A stretch of 64,000 nucleotides of DNA from Whitmania pigra. Taxonomy: Eukaryota > Annelida > Clitellata > Hirudinida > Haemopidae. The position numbers and the translations under genes are program-made. This document shows positions 47,625-58,230 of the stretch, piece by piece. Below the pieces are notes generated by a model that worked only from the letters and a program-made list of their open reading frames with translations, was not told the origin of the DNA and ran no database searches. Numbering within the stretch: position 1 is the stretch's first letter; the number at the start of each line of letters is the position of its first letter. The DNA lies in assembly GCA_021613335.1 (NCBI GenBank), contig JAJTWR010000051.1, forward strand, positions 171,001 to 235,000. The letters are read 5' to 3'.

Positions 47625-49013
47625 TTAACCGTCGCCATAGGACTTCTTCCAAGTTTCTACGACAAGTCTTTTGGGAGAATGACGTGTTCTCTGCGGTCTC
47701 TGCTTCTGTTGTTTTTCAGAAGATTCCGACACATTCGGAAGTATTTCTTCTTTTGAGTTTTGCAAACTCACTAAGTCTTCTCTTTGTAAGTCTCCATCCT
47801 CTACCTGGTCTTCACAGTTCCTGTCCTGTTTCCACTGTGACTCAAGAAGTCCAGATTCATCAAGGAACTGTCTTGTGGCTAACGGAATGTAACGAGGTCG
47901 AACTTGATTTGCATGTCTCATCCAGACATGTCCATCTAATGCAACATCGAAGATCCTCTCTCCTCGGAGGAACAAGATTTTTGCTGGTGCCCATCTTTGA
48001 TGACTTGAGCGGAAGTCTTTCGCCCAAACCAAATCACGGAACTTGCCTGGTTCATCTGATGGTTTCAGAAGAGAAATTCTTGTTCTTAGCTGCCTTCCTA
48101 AGAAGTTTTCTGCCGGAGATTTTCCTCCTGGGGATGACATGCAAGGAGTGCTTCTATAAGACAAAAGAAATGTCTGAAGTATTTCTAGAGCTGGCCCTTG
48201 ATTTTTCATTTTTGTAATAGCTCTTTTGAAAGTATCTACGAAACGTTCTGCCTGGCTATTTGATTGCGGATGATAAGGCGGAGAACGAATATGTATAATG
48301 CCATGGTGCTCCCAAAAATTCTTAAATTCGTGGGCCGTGAATTGAGTACCATTATCTGTCACAACCGTTTTTGGGAAACCAAACTGTGCAAAAGTTTGTC
48401 TTAGCTGTCTTATGGTCGCATGTGTATTACTGTCATAGATTTCTGGCCATTTTGAGTATGCATCGACTAATATCATATACATTCTTCCTTCTAATGGGCC
48501 TGCGAAATCAATGTGAATCCTATCCCAAGGTTTATTTTCCTTAGGCCACAAACATAGTGGTGCCTTAACAGGATTTTTGGCTGCTTCCTGGCAACCCTGA
48601 CAAGACTTGACTAAATCTTCTATGTCATTGTTTATGTTCGTCCAGTAAACATATGCTCTAGCCAAGGCCTTCATACGGTTGATACCTTGATGTCCTTCAT
48701 GTAGTGTACCTAGGACCTCCCGTTGTAGACTTTTAGGTATCACCACCCTATTGCCGTAGAAAAGACATTCTGAGTGAACTGAAAGTGCCTGCCTAATTGC
48801 ATAAAATCTTGACAATTCGCTAGACATTTTGTAGAGCCACTTTCCATTGCTTAGACAATTCATTAATTGATTTAATACTTCATCATTTTTCGTCTCTTTA
48901 ATTACCTTTGCAGATGTTATAGGTAATTTTCCTAGAGATACATGAAAAACTGAGTTTACATCAACCTCTATTTTAGCAATAACTTGATCTTCCTGAGGTG
49001 CTACCTGCTTCAT
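47625..49013 (-). CDS. Mag-like element: integrase
   Basis: 462 residues. Seen: the H2C2 zinc finger H105-H108-C138-C141 (HEGHQGI and CQGCQ) and the catalytic triad D169 (HIDFAGPLEG), D220 (VVTDNGTQF) and E256 (SNSQAERFV), with the classical 35-residue D-E gap. A basic C terminus follows (RPQRTRHSPKRL). Inserts the DNA copy into the genome (family knowledge). The frame ends 17 bases before the 3' LTR. It starts inside the pol polyprotein, so the first methionine is only a frame limit. Confidence 0.95.
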   Translation of the reverse strand: MKQVAPQEDQVIAKIEVDVNSVFHVSLGKLPITSAKVIKETKNDEVLNQLMNCLSNGKWLYKMSSELSRFYAIRQALSVHSECLFYGNRVVIPKSLQREVLGTLHEGHQGINRMKALARAYVYWTNINNDIEDLVKSCQGCQEAAKNPVKAPLCLWPKENKPWDRIHIDFAGPLEGRMYMILVDAYSKWPEIYDSNTHATIRQLRQTFAQFGFPKTVVTDNGTQFTAHEFKNFWEHHGIIHIRSPPYHPQSNSQAERFVDTFKRAITKMKNQGPALEILQTFLLSYRSTPCMSSPGGKSPAENFLGRQLRTRISLLKPSDEPGKFRDLVWAKDFRSSHQRWAPAKILFLRGERIFDVALDGHVWMRHANQVRPRYIPLATRQFLDESGLLESQWKQDRNCEDQVEDGDLQREDLVSLQNSKEEILPNVSESSEKQQKQRPQRTRHSPKRLVVETWKKSYGDG

Positions 49014-49447
49014 GATTAATCTAGATAATGCATCTGCCTGGCCGAAATTCGTTGTCTTGCAGTATTCTATCTTGAAATCATATCTTTGAAGAATAAGACA
49101 CCAACGCTGTAATCGGCTTGCTGTATAGACAGGGATGCTCTTTTTGCTTCCATAAATGGGTAAGAGAGGCTTGTGGTCAGTTAGTAAATTAAATCTCCTT
49201 CCACAAATGTACCTGTGGAATTTGCGAACAGCAAATACTATTGCTAAACCTTCTTTTTCTAATTGTCCATAATTTCTTTCAGCATCAGCCGACTGGCATG
49301 AAAAATAGCTTTTTCCGAGCCATCTAGAAATTTATGAGATATTACTGCTCCTAACCCATACTCTGAAGCATCAGCCGCGACAATTATCTCCTTACTTGGG
49401 TCAAAATGAGTTAGAGCTAGATTTGACGTCAGTGTTTTCTTTGCTTT
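49014..49447 (-). pseudogene. Mag-like element: RNase H region
   Basis: Decoded in shifting minus frames: [16 protein letters not shown], then EGLAIVFAVRKFHRYI and LLTDHKPL, then LQRYDFKIEYC. Motifs are intact; one frameshift near 49275 separates the halves. Confidence 0.75.
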
Positions 49448-50444
49448 TTAAAAAGCAACTTGACATTCTGTGGACCACTTGAATTTGACGTCTTTCTTCA
49501 ATAGTGCTTCTAAAGGGGCTCGCAATTCCCTCATGTTTTTGATGAATGCACCATAATGATTAAGGAGACCAAGAAACGATCTAACTTGTTCAACATTTCT
49601 TGGTGCCGGCATTTCCGTGATTGCTGCTGTCTTGTCCAGATCAGGATGTCGTCCTGCTGCATCAATGCAGAAACCCAAGTATTTGATTCTGGGCATAAAG
49701 ACATTGTACTTGTCAAGTCGGACATGGAAGCCATACTTTAGGATCCTTTTAAACAATGCTTCCAAATTGGCGGTGTGCTCCTCGAATGTGCGGCCTGTCA
49801 CAATAATATCATCGAGATACGCTGCTACACCTTGTAAGCCTGCAATCATAGAATCTATAATCTGTTGAAAAATGCCGGGTGCCGATTTCACACCGAAAGG
49901 CAGACGATTATATCTAAAAAGTCCACGATGAGTATTAATCGTAAGCATTTCTTTCGAATTTTCCTCCACTTCGACCTGTAAATAAGCATCGGCAAGCTCG
50001 ATCTGAGTAAATAATGTGCCATCATTCAACTTTGTGTAAATGTCATCAGGAGTGGGTAGCGGATGCTGGTGCAATAACAGCGAGTCGTTTAATCCAGTCG
50101 AATAGTCACCACAGAGGCGGATGCTTCCGTTCGCCTTTTTGACAACGACAATTGGGGCTGCCCATTTTGAGTAATCAACTTGTGTGATTATTCCTTCTCC
50201 TTTTAGCCTATTGATTTCCTCATCAAGCCTGGCTAAATCCATGAATGGTCACTGGTTGTGCATCGGGTTTAAGACTCAACTTGGCTTTGGTCACCCTGCA
50301 CAAACCTAGACCTGAGGAAAATATCTCTTTATACTGCTCCTTGAGTTTCTCCATGCCTTTCCTTGAGTCGATCTCCACACTTCTGCATGTTCTATAATTA
50401 TCGACTGCTCTGGACATTTCTGGCAGCTGCTGAATCCAAGGCAT
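49448..50444 (-). pseudogene. Mag-like element: reverse transcriptase
   Basis: A linker frame (50444-50223) overlaps the reverse transcriptase frame (50242-49448, 264 residues). Seen: IELADAYLQ with the first catalytic aspartate (81-89), RLPFGVKSAPGIFQ (113-126), the YLDD box (142-145) and LGFCIDAAGRHPD. Complete palm and thumb up to FLGLLNHYGAFI. Ends at a stop next to a TTTTTAAAAA run, possibly a sequencing or single-base error. Confidence 0.9.
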
Positions 50445-50484
50445 TCCACATATGTCTGAGCCATCTGTGACGTAGCAATTTCCT

Positions 50485-51619
50485 TTAGTAATTATTAGTA
50501 ATATTGCCTAATTTGTCCCTCACCCTGAACTCCACTTTCAGTTCTCCATGAACTTTGAGTTCTGACCCGTTTGCAGTTCTCAAGACAATGTCTGTCTGTT
50601 TTAAGTTTGGTGACCCAATCCTCACCCAACTGCAATACGACATAAGTGAAACGTCAGCGCCAGTATCTAGGAGAAATTTGAAGGATTTCCCTTTTACCGA
50701 AATTATCAGATGTGGCTGTGAACCAGCATCTACTGTATTAATTTCTCTTCGTCTGGAAAACTTCCTTCTCTCCTTGTTTTGAGGACACTTATTTTTGAAA
50801 TGTGGTCCTCCACATAAGAAACATGAAGGTGTCTTCATTACCTTCTTAGGAGCATTCTTCCGGGTAAAATTTTGTTCTCTCCCTCCAACAGTATTTACTG
50901 CTGTTGGAACTGCGAGTGCTTTGGAGTCGTCCTTTGCCGATTTAATTACACGATAGATATTGGCTAATTCCTGCAAGGTTACCTCATGTGATTCGTCTAA
51001 TTTGTTTAATAGATGTCTTTTAAAATCTTCTAGTTCTGGAGTCCTGAATGCCATCACAAATGACAGACACTTGAGTGCTTCAATGTCAATCTTGCGACCT
51101 TCAGCATCCTCCCATTGCTTGTTGATCAGGTTCAGTGTATGGTCTACATCACTACCTGGAGCAAAAGAGATTTGAAGACATTCTAATCTTCGGCGTAAGA
51201 GAGTGTTTTTCTGACTGAATAAGTCTCTCAGGAATTTTACGGTTTCTTCCCAGTTCATCTCTGACGGCGGCTTTGGTGAAATCCTCGCTGAAAATTGTGC
51301 GTAGCTATTTGAGTCCAACAGAGAAACCAGCAGGTCAACCTTTTCACTGTCCCTGTGAAAACTCTGGCTTGAAATACTGCTATCAAATCTCTGAAACCAT
51401 GTCTCGAAATTGTTCGCTTCCGGATCGTGCGTGAATTTGCCGATTTTTTTTGCAAACGTTGTGATACAGAACATGGGAGTTACCTTTTTGGTTACACAAC
51501 TCCCTGATCAACATCAACATCTTTTCACGACGTTCTTCCTGTCGGCGTTCTTCCGCATATTTCTCGTCCTTCGCAATCATAAACTGAAGGAGTTTCTCGA
51601 TTGGATCCGTCATTTTCAA
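50485..51619 (-). pseudogene. Mag-like element: gag and protease
   Basis: The gag frame opens at 51619 and shifts near 51475-51485, next to an A run, into the frame 51474-50485 (329 residues). In that frame: WFQRF and LRDLFSQKN (capsid-like), one zinc knuckle C218-C221-H225-C230 (CFLCGGPHFKNKC), then protease LLDTGADVSL with the D270-T-G-A active site. A second shift at ~50490 ends it. The capsid forms particles and the protease would cut the polyprotein (family knowledge). Confidence 0.85.
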
Positions 51620-51631
51620 TGCGTAAATTCG

Positions 51632-51649
51632 TCAAAATCCTCGTCGCCA
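51632..51649 (-). promoter_or_regulatory. Primer binding site of the Mag-like element
   Basis: Two bases inside the 5' LTR end, on the minus strand: TGGCGACGAGGATTTTGA. TGG matches the CCA end of a tRNA; I cannot name the tRNA with confidence. Confidence 0.7.
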
Positions 51650-51831
51650 ATTGTTATGTACTTGACAGGCAGCCTCAGAGAGAAAGAGAGGGAGATAGAA
51701 AGATAGCAAAGCAACCGGACTTAATTTCACAATCATAATAATATACACTATATTGGACTAGCGTTCCAAAGACGCTGTATTGTAATTATATTGCCCTGAG
51801 ACAATAATATAATTTTACAATCATCCCAACA

Positions 51832-52370
51832 AGTATGTTAAGTGTAATAAGTATAACAAGAATAATAAATAGATAAGTAATAGTAATAATAAGAATATTA
51901 TATGTATATTATATGTATAATAAGAATAATTATTTGTATGTTTCTAAGAATAATAATTTTTAGGTTAATAATAATAATGGGAATACGTTTTATATTAAGC
52001 ATAATAAGTTTAATAAATAACAATAATATTAATTACAACAAGAATAATGAGAATATTAAGTGTAATATGTATAATAAGAGTAATGATTAGATTTATTCTA
52101 AGAATAATAAGTTTAAGATTAACAATAATAATGAGAATAAAAAGAATAATAACTACAACACGAATAATAAGATTAGTAAGTGTAATAAGTATAGAATAAT
52201 GTTTAGAATTTTTATAAGAATAATTAGTTTAAGATTAACAACAACGACGGGAATTATAATAATAATATTATTTAATAATAATAAAATAATAATAATAATA
52301 TTTTCATAATAATAATGAAAATGTAAATATGATTAATAATAACTATTATTATTATTATAAATAAAGCTAG
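51832..52370 (+). repeat. Degenerate AT array, right part
   Basis: Continuation of the 46215-47431 array beyond the LTR element. Confidence 0.85.
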
Positions 52371-53813
52371 CAGCTAATGAGAATCACAATATCTCAACTT
52401 GTCTTCAAGCCAAGTCAAACTCAATGCTCAAAGCCCATCGCAAGCCAAAGAAGTTAGTCTCCATTGAATGCTGAAATGAAGCACCATCTAGATGAGTAAA
52501 TTGATTTCTAAATTAGTTTTGTTTCTCTTTTTAAGTAGGCCCCGGGTACTGCTCCTTGAATACAATTTCATTCTGAGAAAGTTGACTGGATTTTATCACA
52601 CTTTTCATGCCTCAACAAGGTGATGTTGGAAGGTGGTGGTGGTGGATGGAGGAGAGGTATGTGGAGCATAAGAGGGAGGAGGAGGGAACCGCTGCCATGA
52701 CTTCATAATTTCTGCAAGAATTCACCAAAAATTATGTCGTGAAGAAAAAGGAAAAGCAATTGGAAAATGAACAAATTGCGAGTTTGTGACCTCACTTACT
52801 TTTAAACTTTAATTTTCAATTAAGGTGCTTATAATTTGTTTTTTTACATTTGTTGCAGATTCAAGTACTAAGCCATCTGCAGCATGGATTTAAGATTTTG
52901 CAAAGTAAATCAATTAGTTATGGCCAAATTTCATCTCCTAACTAACCATCGCCCTTGCCCAGTTTAACTGAAATTTTTAATTTTTATTTTGTTCCAAAAT
53001 TCGTTATAAATTTGTTTTAAGTATAGACAACTTTTCCACTAGTTTTTTAATCAAATCGAAGTGACACGATTTGTTGTATGCTTTAAATCATTATTCAAGC
53101 TAAGACGCTAATTTGTAAATATATTGCAGCTTACATATGTATTTTATATGAATCCTTTTTCAGCTTTAAATTTGCTGAAGTTTTATTGAAAAGAGCATAT
53201 CGACCTCAACTTTTGTATCCGATTCTGCCATCAAGTTGAGTTACTCTACATAGCAACCTGCAGGCTCTTAATTCTCATCGGTGAAGATCAATGAATAATT
53301 AAATTTAGATAATATGTATATAATATGTTGATACTTAGCTTTGTAAACGATAAACCCGTCTATGTTTTTTGTAACATAAACAGTTTTTCATATATTCTCG
53401 AACTGGAACATAATACAAACCAACAATTATCTGTCATCATTTATATTAAAAAATAATAAGCCAGATATTTTATAGTAAAAATAACTTTTGATTGACTTAT
53501 TATGTGATTCTCCACACCATGGGATCACTGATCATTTCAAAAATATCCTCATCGGTCAATACTATATAACACAAGGCTTCTTAAAATGCTTCGAATAACT
53601 TCGTCTTTTGACGATATAGAGTCATTTGGATACCCAAAAATTACGTTCAATTTTGTATAATAATTTATACTAATTTAATTGTCCTGATTACAAAAAACAA
53701 ACCTTCAGATAATCGACGTTATGTTGTATGTCATTGTAGCCTTTGAAGATTGCTTGACAAAGCGGCACTGCATCTATTTATGTGTTTGATTAAAGAAGAG
53801 GCTTTTTATGTTC
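52371..53813. other. Intergenic
   Basis: No exon-like frame seen. A short GGTGGTGGTGG/GGAGGAGGAGG purine-rich stretch lies at 52630-52690. Confidence 0.4.
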
Positions 53814-53817
53814 ATAT

Positions 53818-54117
53818 TGAAATAACCTGGGGTCCGGGAACTAGTAAGTTTTAGAGTAAGTTTATTAAGCAAGTATTCAGTTAACTGAACTGAATAATCG
53901 AAGGTAAGAGTTTAAGGAATTGAGGTACTTAGAAGATGCCAATGGATATTTGGGCTTCTAAGTTGTTTGGATTCTTGCTGAATATCAGGTGAATATCGAG
54001 AATACTTTTCTGTATAAATATTAGATACCACGTGCCCGACAAAGATACCAAATATAATGAAATTTAGATTTAATTATTTTAGCAATATAAACTTAATTAA
54101 TTTTCAAGTTTACAACA
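53818..54117 (-). repeat. Solo LTR of the 309-bp family
   Basis: On the minus strand it starts TGTTGTAAACTTG and ends GGTTATTTCA, matching the LTR at 55626-55934 along its length with many substitutions. Flanked by ATAT at 53814-53817 and 54118-54121. An old insertion reduced by LTR recombination. Confidence 0.9.
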
Positions 54118-54159
54118 ATATTATATATTACACAGCATTTATATTATAATAACTGAACA

Positions 54160-54613
54160 AGCATAATAAATTTAATAAAATTTTAATTTTTTATTACTTT
54201 TGGTAATAAAATCATCCTGAGGCATCTTCCATTTTGAACAACTAAATTATCACTGTGTCGTTAAAATTAACAAGTTTTGAACAACTATATTATCACTATT
54301 TAGTTAAAATTAACAAGTTCCAAACTTTTAGGAAATGAGTGTCAAGAGCCTAATAGACACGTGCATAGAATATTTAGTCTTTAACTTTACTATAACTTTG
54401 GCCAGGCTAGAAGGTTCGTCATTTTTTATGCAGAAAATATTGAAATATGAAAATTTATTACTCAAAACTTTACGGTTAAATATTAATGTTTGATAAATCT
54501 GTAAAACTAAAGGTCACTAAAAGACTGTAGTTTAAGCTTGAGTTTAAGTTTAAAATGTTTAATATAACTTTGAGCAGAATAGCTTTGAAACTAATACGCA
54601 TGCATTGGACATT
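54160..54613 (+). repeat. Copy of the LRR-gene-1 upstream block
   Basis: Matches 17498-17909, with an extra ~45-base internal repeat (AACTATATTATCACT). No LRR exons follow, because a hAT relic begins at 54614. Confidence 0.75.
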
Positions 54614-55490
54614 TACAGAGATGGGCTTTAACTACTTAAAAAGTAGTTAACTACAGTAGTTAATTATTTTTATAAAAAAGTAGTTAGTAACTATTTTTCG
54701 AATTTCAGCTTCGAATTTCAACCTTTTCATGTTATTTCCAACATCACACTTGATTTTCGTGTTCAACCTGATTTCAAATCAAAATTTATAAAAAAGTAGT
54801 TAGTAACTATTTTTAGCTACTTTTTAACTGTTTTTTAACTACTTTTCAGTTGACATTTGATAAAATTAATTTTCTGGACAACTGAACAAGACATAATTTA
54901 ATAGCATATTTATTTACACTAGTCATATATTATCAACATAATTTTATTGTCCAAATTAATCAAAAACAGAAGTATACAATGGATGTTTCAGGCGATCTCT
55001 TAAAAAATCATCATGTCAACATGATTATCCGATAATTTACATCGTCTGTTACATAAAACCTGCCCTGCTACACTAAAAGTCTTTCAACTGCTGCCGAACT
55101 TGGTAATGTCGAATTAAGCTTGATGAATGTAGCACAAACAGACATTGTACATTCCTTGCTGAGTTTGATAAATAATAGGATGTAAGTATTGCATAAGTAA
55201 ATTGTAATTTGGAAGTAGAATGATTATTGCTGACATTATGTGTTTTAAAACAGAGGAGGTACTTTAGCTGAATCAACTAGCTGAGGAACACTTGTGTAAC
55301 CAGAAGTTATGTGGAATTTGTTTTGTAACTTTTCAATCTACGAATCGAAACAAGTCGAAGGCTTTACTAATGTCAGAAACTTTTGATCGTCATTCTTAGA
55401 TTGATGCTCGATTGTGAGCTGAACATTTTTTTTTGATAGCTTTGCAAAGTCATTGGACAACTAACATCAGGAATGATGTTGGAGAATCAA
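54614..55490 (-). pseudogene. hAT transposon relic with C-terminal dimerisation motif
   Basis: The left side (54614-54850) has the GATGGGCTTTAACTAC and AAGTAGTTAGTAACTA family. On the minus strand, ~55160-54980 reads FIKLNSTLPSSAAVERLLV and then a decayed tail, the typical hAT C-terminal motif (LPSSAAVER). Stops throughout. The rest to 55490 is non-coding. Confidence 0.7.
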
Positions 55491-55498
55491 ACTTACAG

Positions 55499-55625
55499 TT
55501 TCTTAAATACAAATTTCGTTCTATGAAACTATGACTATTATATTTTAAATATTGTAATGTTATTTTTGCACCACTGCACATTTATTTAATAAAAATTTCG
55601 TTCTATGAAACTATCACTATTATAT
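55499..55625 (+). repeat. Segmental duplication, copy 2, left tip
   Basis: Matches 7993-8116, including the start of the 82-bp tandem pair. Cut by the LTR element at 55626 and resumed at 58540. Confidence 0.85.
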
Positions 55626-55935
55626 TGTTGTAAACTTAGATTTTTGGAAGTTAATTAAGTTTATATTGCTAATATAGTTAAATTTGTACTTAATTATATT
55701 TGGCATCTTTTCCGGGCACGTGGGATCTATTTTTGCTACAGAAAGGCATTCTCGATAATCACCTGACAAACAACGAGAATCAAGACAACTTAGAAGCCCA
55801 AATAACCATTTGCATCCTTAAGTACCTCAATTCCTTAAACGCTTAACTTCTATTATTCAGTTCCGTTAACTGAATACCTGCTCTAATAAACTTATTAGTT
55901 AACTTACTTATTTGCGGACCCCCGGGTTATTTCAT

Positions 55936-55953
55936 TGGTGTCAGGAGTGGGAT
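55936..55953 (+). promoter_or_regulatory. Primer binding site (leucine-tRNA-like)
   Basis: TGGTGTCAGGAGTGGGAT one base after the LTR. It is complementary to the usual 3' end of animal tRNA-Leu (family knowledge). Confidence 0.85.
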
Positions 55954-55968
55954 CCCAAAAAGTAAGTC

Positions 55969-56165
55969 ATGAGCAAGGTCTTAGAAGATTTAACTTTTGC
56001 TGGAATGAGACGTGAGCTTAAGTTGAGGCAAATGGATTCGAAAGGCTCCAGGGAAGAATTGCAGGATCGCCTGCTGTCGTGGATAGTAGACCAGGGTGAG
56101 GATCCAGAAGCTTATATATTTGTTGATCCGGGTCTGAAATGGGTGATGGGAAATATGGATAAAAT
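55969..56165 (+). pseudogene. SAP-domain ORF, 5' part (split by insertion)
   Basis: ATG 35 bases after the LTR. Residues ~8-40 form a SAP motif: LTFAGMRRELKLRQMDSKGS then REELQDRLLSWI. SAP domains are known as DNA/chromatin-binding helix-turn-helix modules. Then acidic sequence (VDQGEDPEAY). Reading runs into the Foldback-like element and soon stops (56197-56199). The frame is taken up again after the duplicated target at 57202. Confidence 0.85.
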
Positions 56166-57192
56166 GGTGACCCGTCATAACAGCCCGGCGACAGAATAGC
56201 CCCGACAAAACAGCCCCGTCAAAATAGCCCGGCGTCAAAATAGCTCAAGACAAAACAGCCCCGACAAAACCGCCCCGACAAAACAGCCCCGTCGAAACAG
56301 TCCGGCGTCAAAATAGCCCAAGACAAAATAGCCCCGTCAAAACGGCCCCATCAAAATAGCCCCGTCAAAATAGCCCGGCGACAAAATAGCCCAAGACAAA
56401 ACAACCCGGCGACAAAATAGCCCGGCGACACAATAGCCCCATGTCAAAGTATTTTTAAAAAATGTTGTGAAACTGAATCAAAATTTAATTCGAAATTAGT
56501 GGCTTGAATGCTTTGACCGTTTTGAGTATTGTTGTTATTATTGTTCTCCAGAAGTTTAATTTGCATAGTCTTGCTTATTCAAATTTGTATCTGGCTTACA
56601 AATTTGTGTTGACATTATCCTCATCACAAGTTGCTTGTGAGAGGTCGTTTTCAAAATTGAAATACGTTTTGAGCAGATTAAGAAATTTTCTGAACCAGTC
56701 AATTCTACGATCATTCATGCTGATGTCTTGTGAGAAAGACTCTTTTCCAAAAATCAATAACAATGAAATCATTGATGTTTTAGCATCGACTAGTGAAACG
56801 ATGGAAAAGCTGTTATAATAGTTAATAGTGAATAGAAATTTTAGACTCTAGTGTTTCTTATGTTTAAGTTGATCAAACTAGGAATTAAATAAAATTTCCC
56901 GGGCCGGTTTTTTAAGCCAGTCCGACCCTGGTGACAGGGCTGTTTTGACGGGGCTGTTTTGTCTTGAGCTATTTTGTCGCCGGGTTGTTTTGTCGGGGCT
57001 ATTTTGACGGGGCCATTTTGACGGGATTTTTCCGTCCTGGGCTATTTTGACACCGGGCTGTTTCGACGGGGCTGTTTTGTCGGGGCGGTTTTGTCGGGGC
57101 TGTTTTATCTTGAGCTATTTTGACGCCGGGCTATTTTGACGGGGCTGTTTTGTCGGGGCTATTCTGTCGCCGGGCTGTTATGACGGGGTGCC
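56166..57192. mobile_element. Foldback-like element with long tandem-repeat inverted arms
   Basis: Left arm 56166-56446 and right arm ~56931-57192 are inverted copies. Each is built of ~16-20 bp GCCCCGACAAAACA / GCCCGGCGACAAAATA units. Termini GGTGACCCGTC and GGCACCCCGTC; 9-bp target duplication GGATAAAAT at 56157-56165 and 57193-57201. Known: Drosophila Foldback elements have long inverted arms of short tandem repeats and 9-bp target duplications. The core (56447-56930) carries a hAT-type fragment. Confidence 0.85.
56504..56818 (+). pseudogene. hAT-type dimerisation domain inside the Foldback-like core
   Basis: 104 codons to TAA, no ATG near the start. Seen: SSSQVACERSFSKLKYVLSR then LNQSILRSFMLMSCE, the C-terminal dimerisation pattern (ACERSFS.LK....RLR) of hAT transposases and related ZMYM1-like host proteins. 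AATAAA lies at ~56886, within the core. The catalytic core is absent, so only the last exon of a transposase-like gene is present. It may be captured or be what is left of the driving gene. Confidence 0.75.
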
Positions 57193-57201
57193 GGATAAAA
57201 T

Positions 57202-58230
57202 GATGCAAAGCTTTGAAGAAAAGATGGAAAAAGTAACTGAGGTTTTCTCCAACAAGGCCTCTACTAGCTACCAACCGGAGGAGACTCCATCAAGCACCAT
57301 AAACATCATGCCAGCTGAGGCCTCAGCAGTGTACCCGATTGCCACACTGGTTTCGGTTGAGAAGGAGACCGAGGAAATTGTAGATGGAAGAACTTTGGAA
57401 AGCGAAGTGTTTCTTCCATGGAGTGAGGAATCGGGGAAGGAGCTGAGAGAAGAGCTGGGTGGGGAGACGGTGCTGAGGAGACCTTTGCTGAGGTGAGTGA
57501 GGGCAGTTTGGTAGTTGACGGGGACAGTCCAATAGTAGAGCTTTCCATAAAGATGGGCACTGTAGAGAATAAAGACAACGGTGAGCTGAGGAAGAGTTTC
57601 GCAAACTCCAGAGAGGTCGCGCCAGTGTCCGATGAGCCAGTTCCGTGCACGATTGCCTCGTTGGTATCGGTTGTGGAGAGAACCGAAGAAATAATTGAAG
57701 GGGGGACTTTGGGAGAGACCAGAGTGGAGCCTCCTCGAGTTGAGGAATCAGTGGAGGAACTGGACCCGGAAAACAGTGGCGATCGATTTGAGTTGGAGGT
57801 TTCCGAATTTGATTCAGCTGTAGATGTCGTGGAGGTTGGAGCTGCGGATGTCATTGTAACTGAGGGTGGAGATGTTGGCGGTGAGGTACTCGGCGGTCGT
57901 GAGTATGTGGTTGATAAGGTTGGATCAATGTCTGAGGAGTTCATTTGTGGAGTTCTCAGCCAGGGCGGGTTTTCTGACCTTCGGAGGTCGTCGGAGATTC
58001 GAGGCGAGCATTTAGTGCTGTTGGCTGTTTTGCTGATCTTTTTCAGTAAGCGTTTTAGTAGAGATACCAGAGGAGGACGGGCTCGCATTGAAACAATGAT
58101 GGTACATGGGCACCGTGTTAGAGATTGTGTCCCGAGAGTAAAAATGAAGCTGGCACACATTCGCCGACTGGCGAAGTACCACGGGGAGCAGCAGTCTGTT
58201 CGGGACGAACAACATTTAAGGAGGGTGTAA
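57202..58230 (+). pseudogene. SAP-domain ORF, 3' part: acidic region, possible membrane segment, basic tail
   Basis: Continues after the target duplication with QSFEEKMEKVTEVFSNKAS. A one-base shift in a G-rich run near 57458-57470 divides it, and the second frame (57493-58230) ends at TAA immediately before the LTR. Seen: long acidic stretches (EESVEELDPENSGD), a hydrophobic run HLVLLAVLLIFF at ~58012-58047, then a basic tail (RVKMKLAHIRRLAKY). Two similar acidic modules (VSVEKETEEIVDGRTL and VSVVERTEEIIEGGTLGE) suggest an internal repeat. No gag or pol motif. Function unknown; an internally deleted gag-pol relic is the alternative. Confidence 0.7.
58218..58230 (+). promoter_or_regulatory. 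Polypurine tract of the SAP LTR element
   Basis: AAGGAGGGTGTAA abuts the 3' LTR; its last three bases are also the stop codon. Confidence 0.7.

Larger units (their letters stand above)
47432..51831 (-). mobile_element. Mag-like Ty3/Gypsy LTR retrotransposon
   Basis: 4.4 kb with LTRs at 47432-47607 (176 bp) and 51652-51831 (180 bp). The LTRs differ only by a 4-base indel in a GA run and one base, so insertion was recent. Terminal TGTT/AACA, target duplication AGTAT, primer site and polypurine tract are all present. Domain order on the minus strand is gag, protease, reverse transcriptase, RNase H, integrase (Ty3/Gypsy order). No envelope frame. At least four frame breaks make this copy unable to produce its own polyprotein as sequenced. 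Confidence 0.95.

Noticed and set aside
47684..48217. 177-codon plus-strand frame
   Set aside because: Antisense to the integrase, whose catalytic motifs are clear on the minus strand.
57306..58160. 284-codon serine/proline-rich frame on the minus strand
   Set aside because: Antisense shadow of the acidic SAP-element ORF; composition mirrors the plus-strand glutamate/valine bias and the plus strand has LTR, ATG and stop in the right places.
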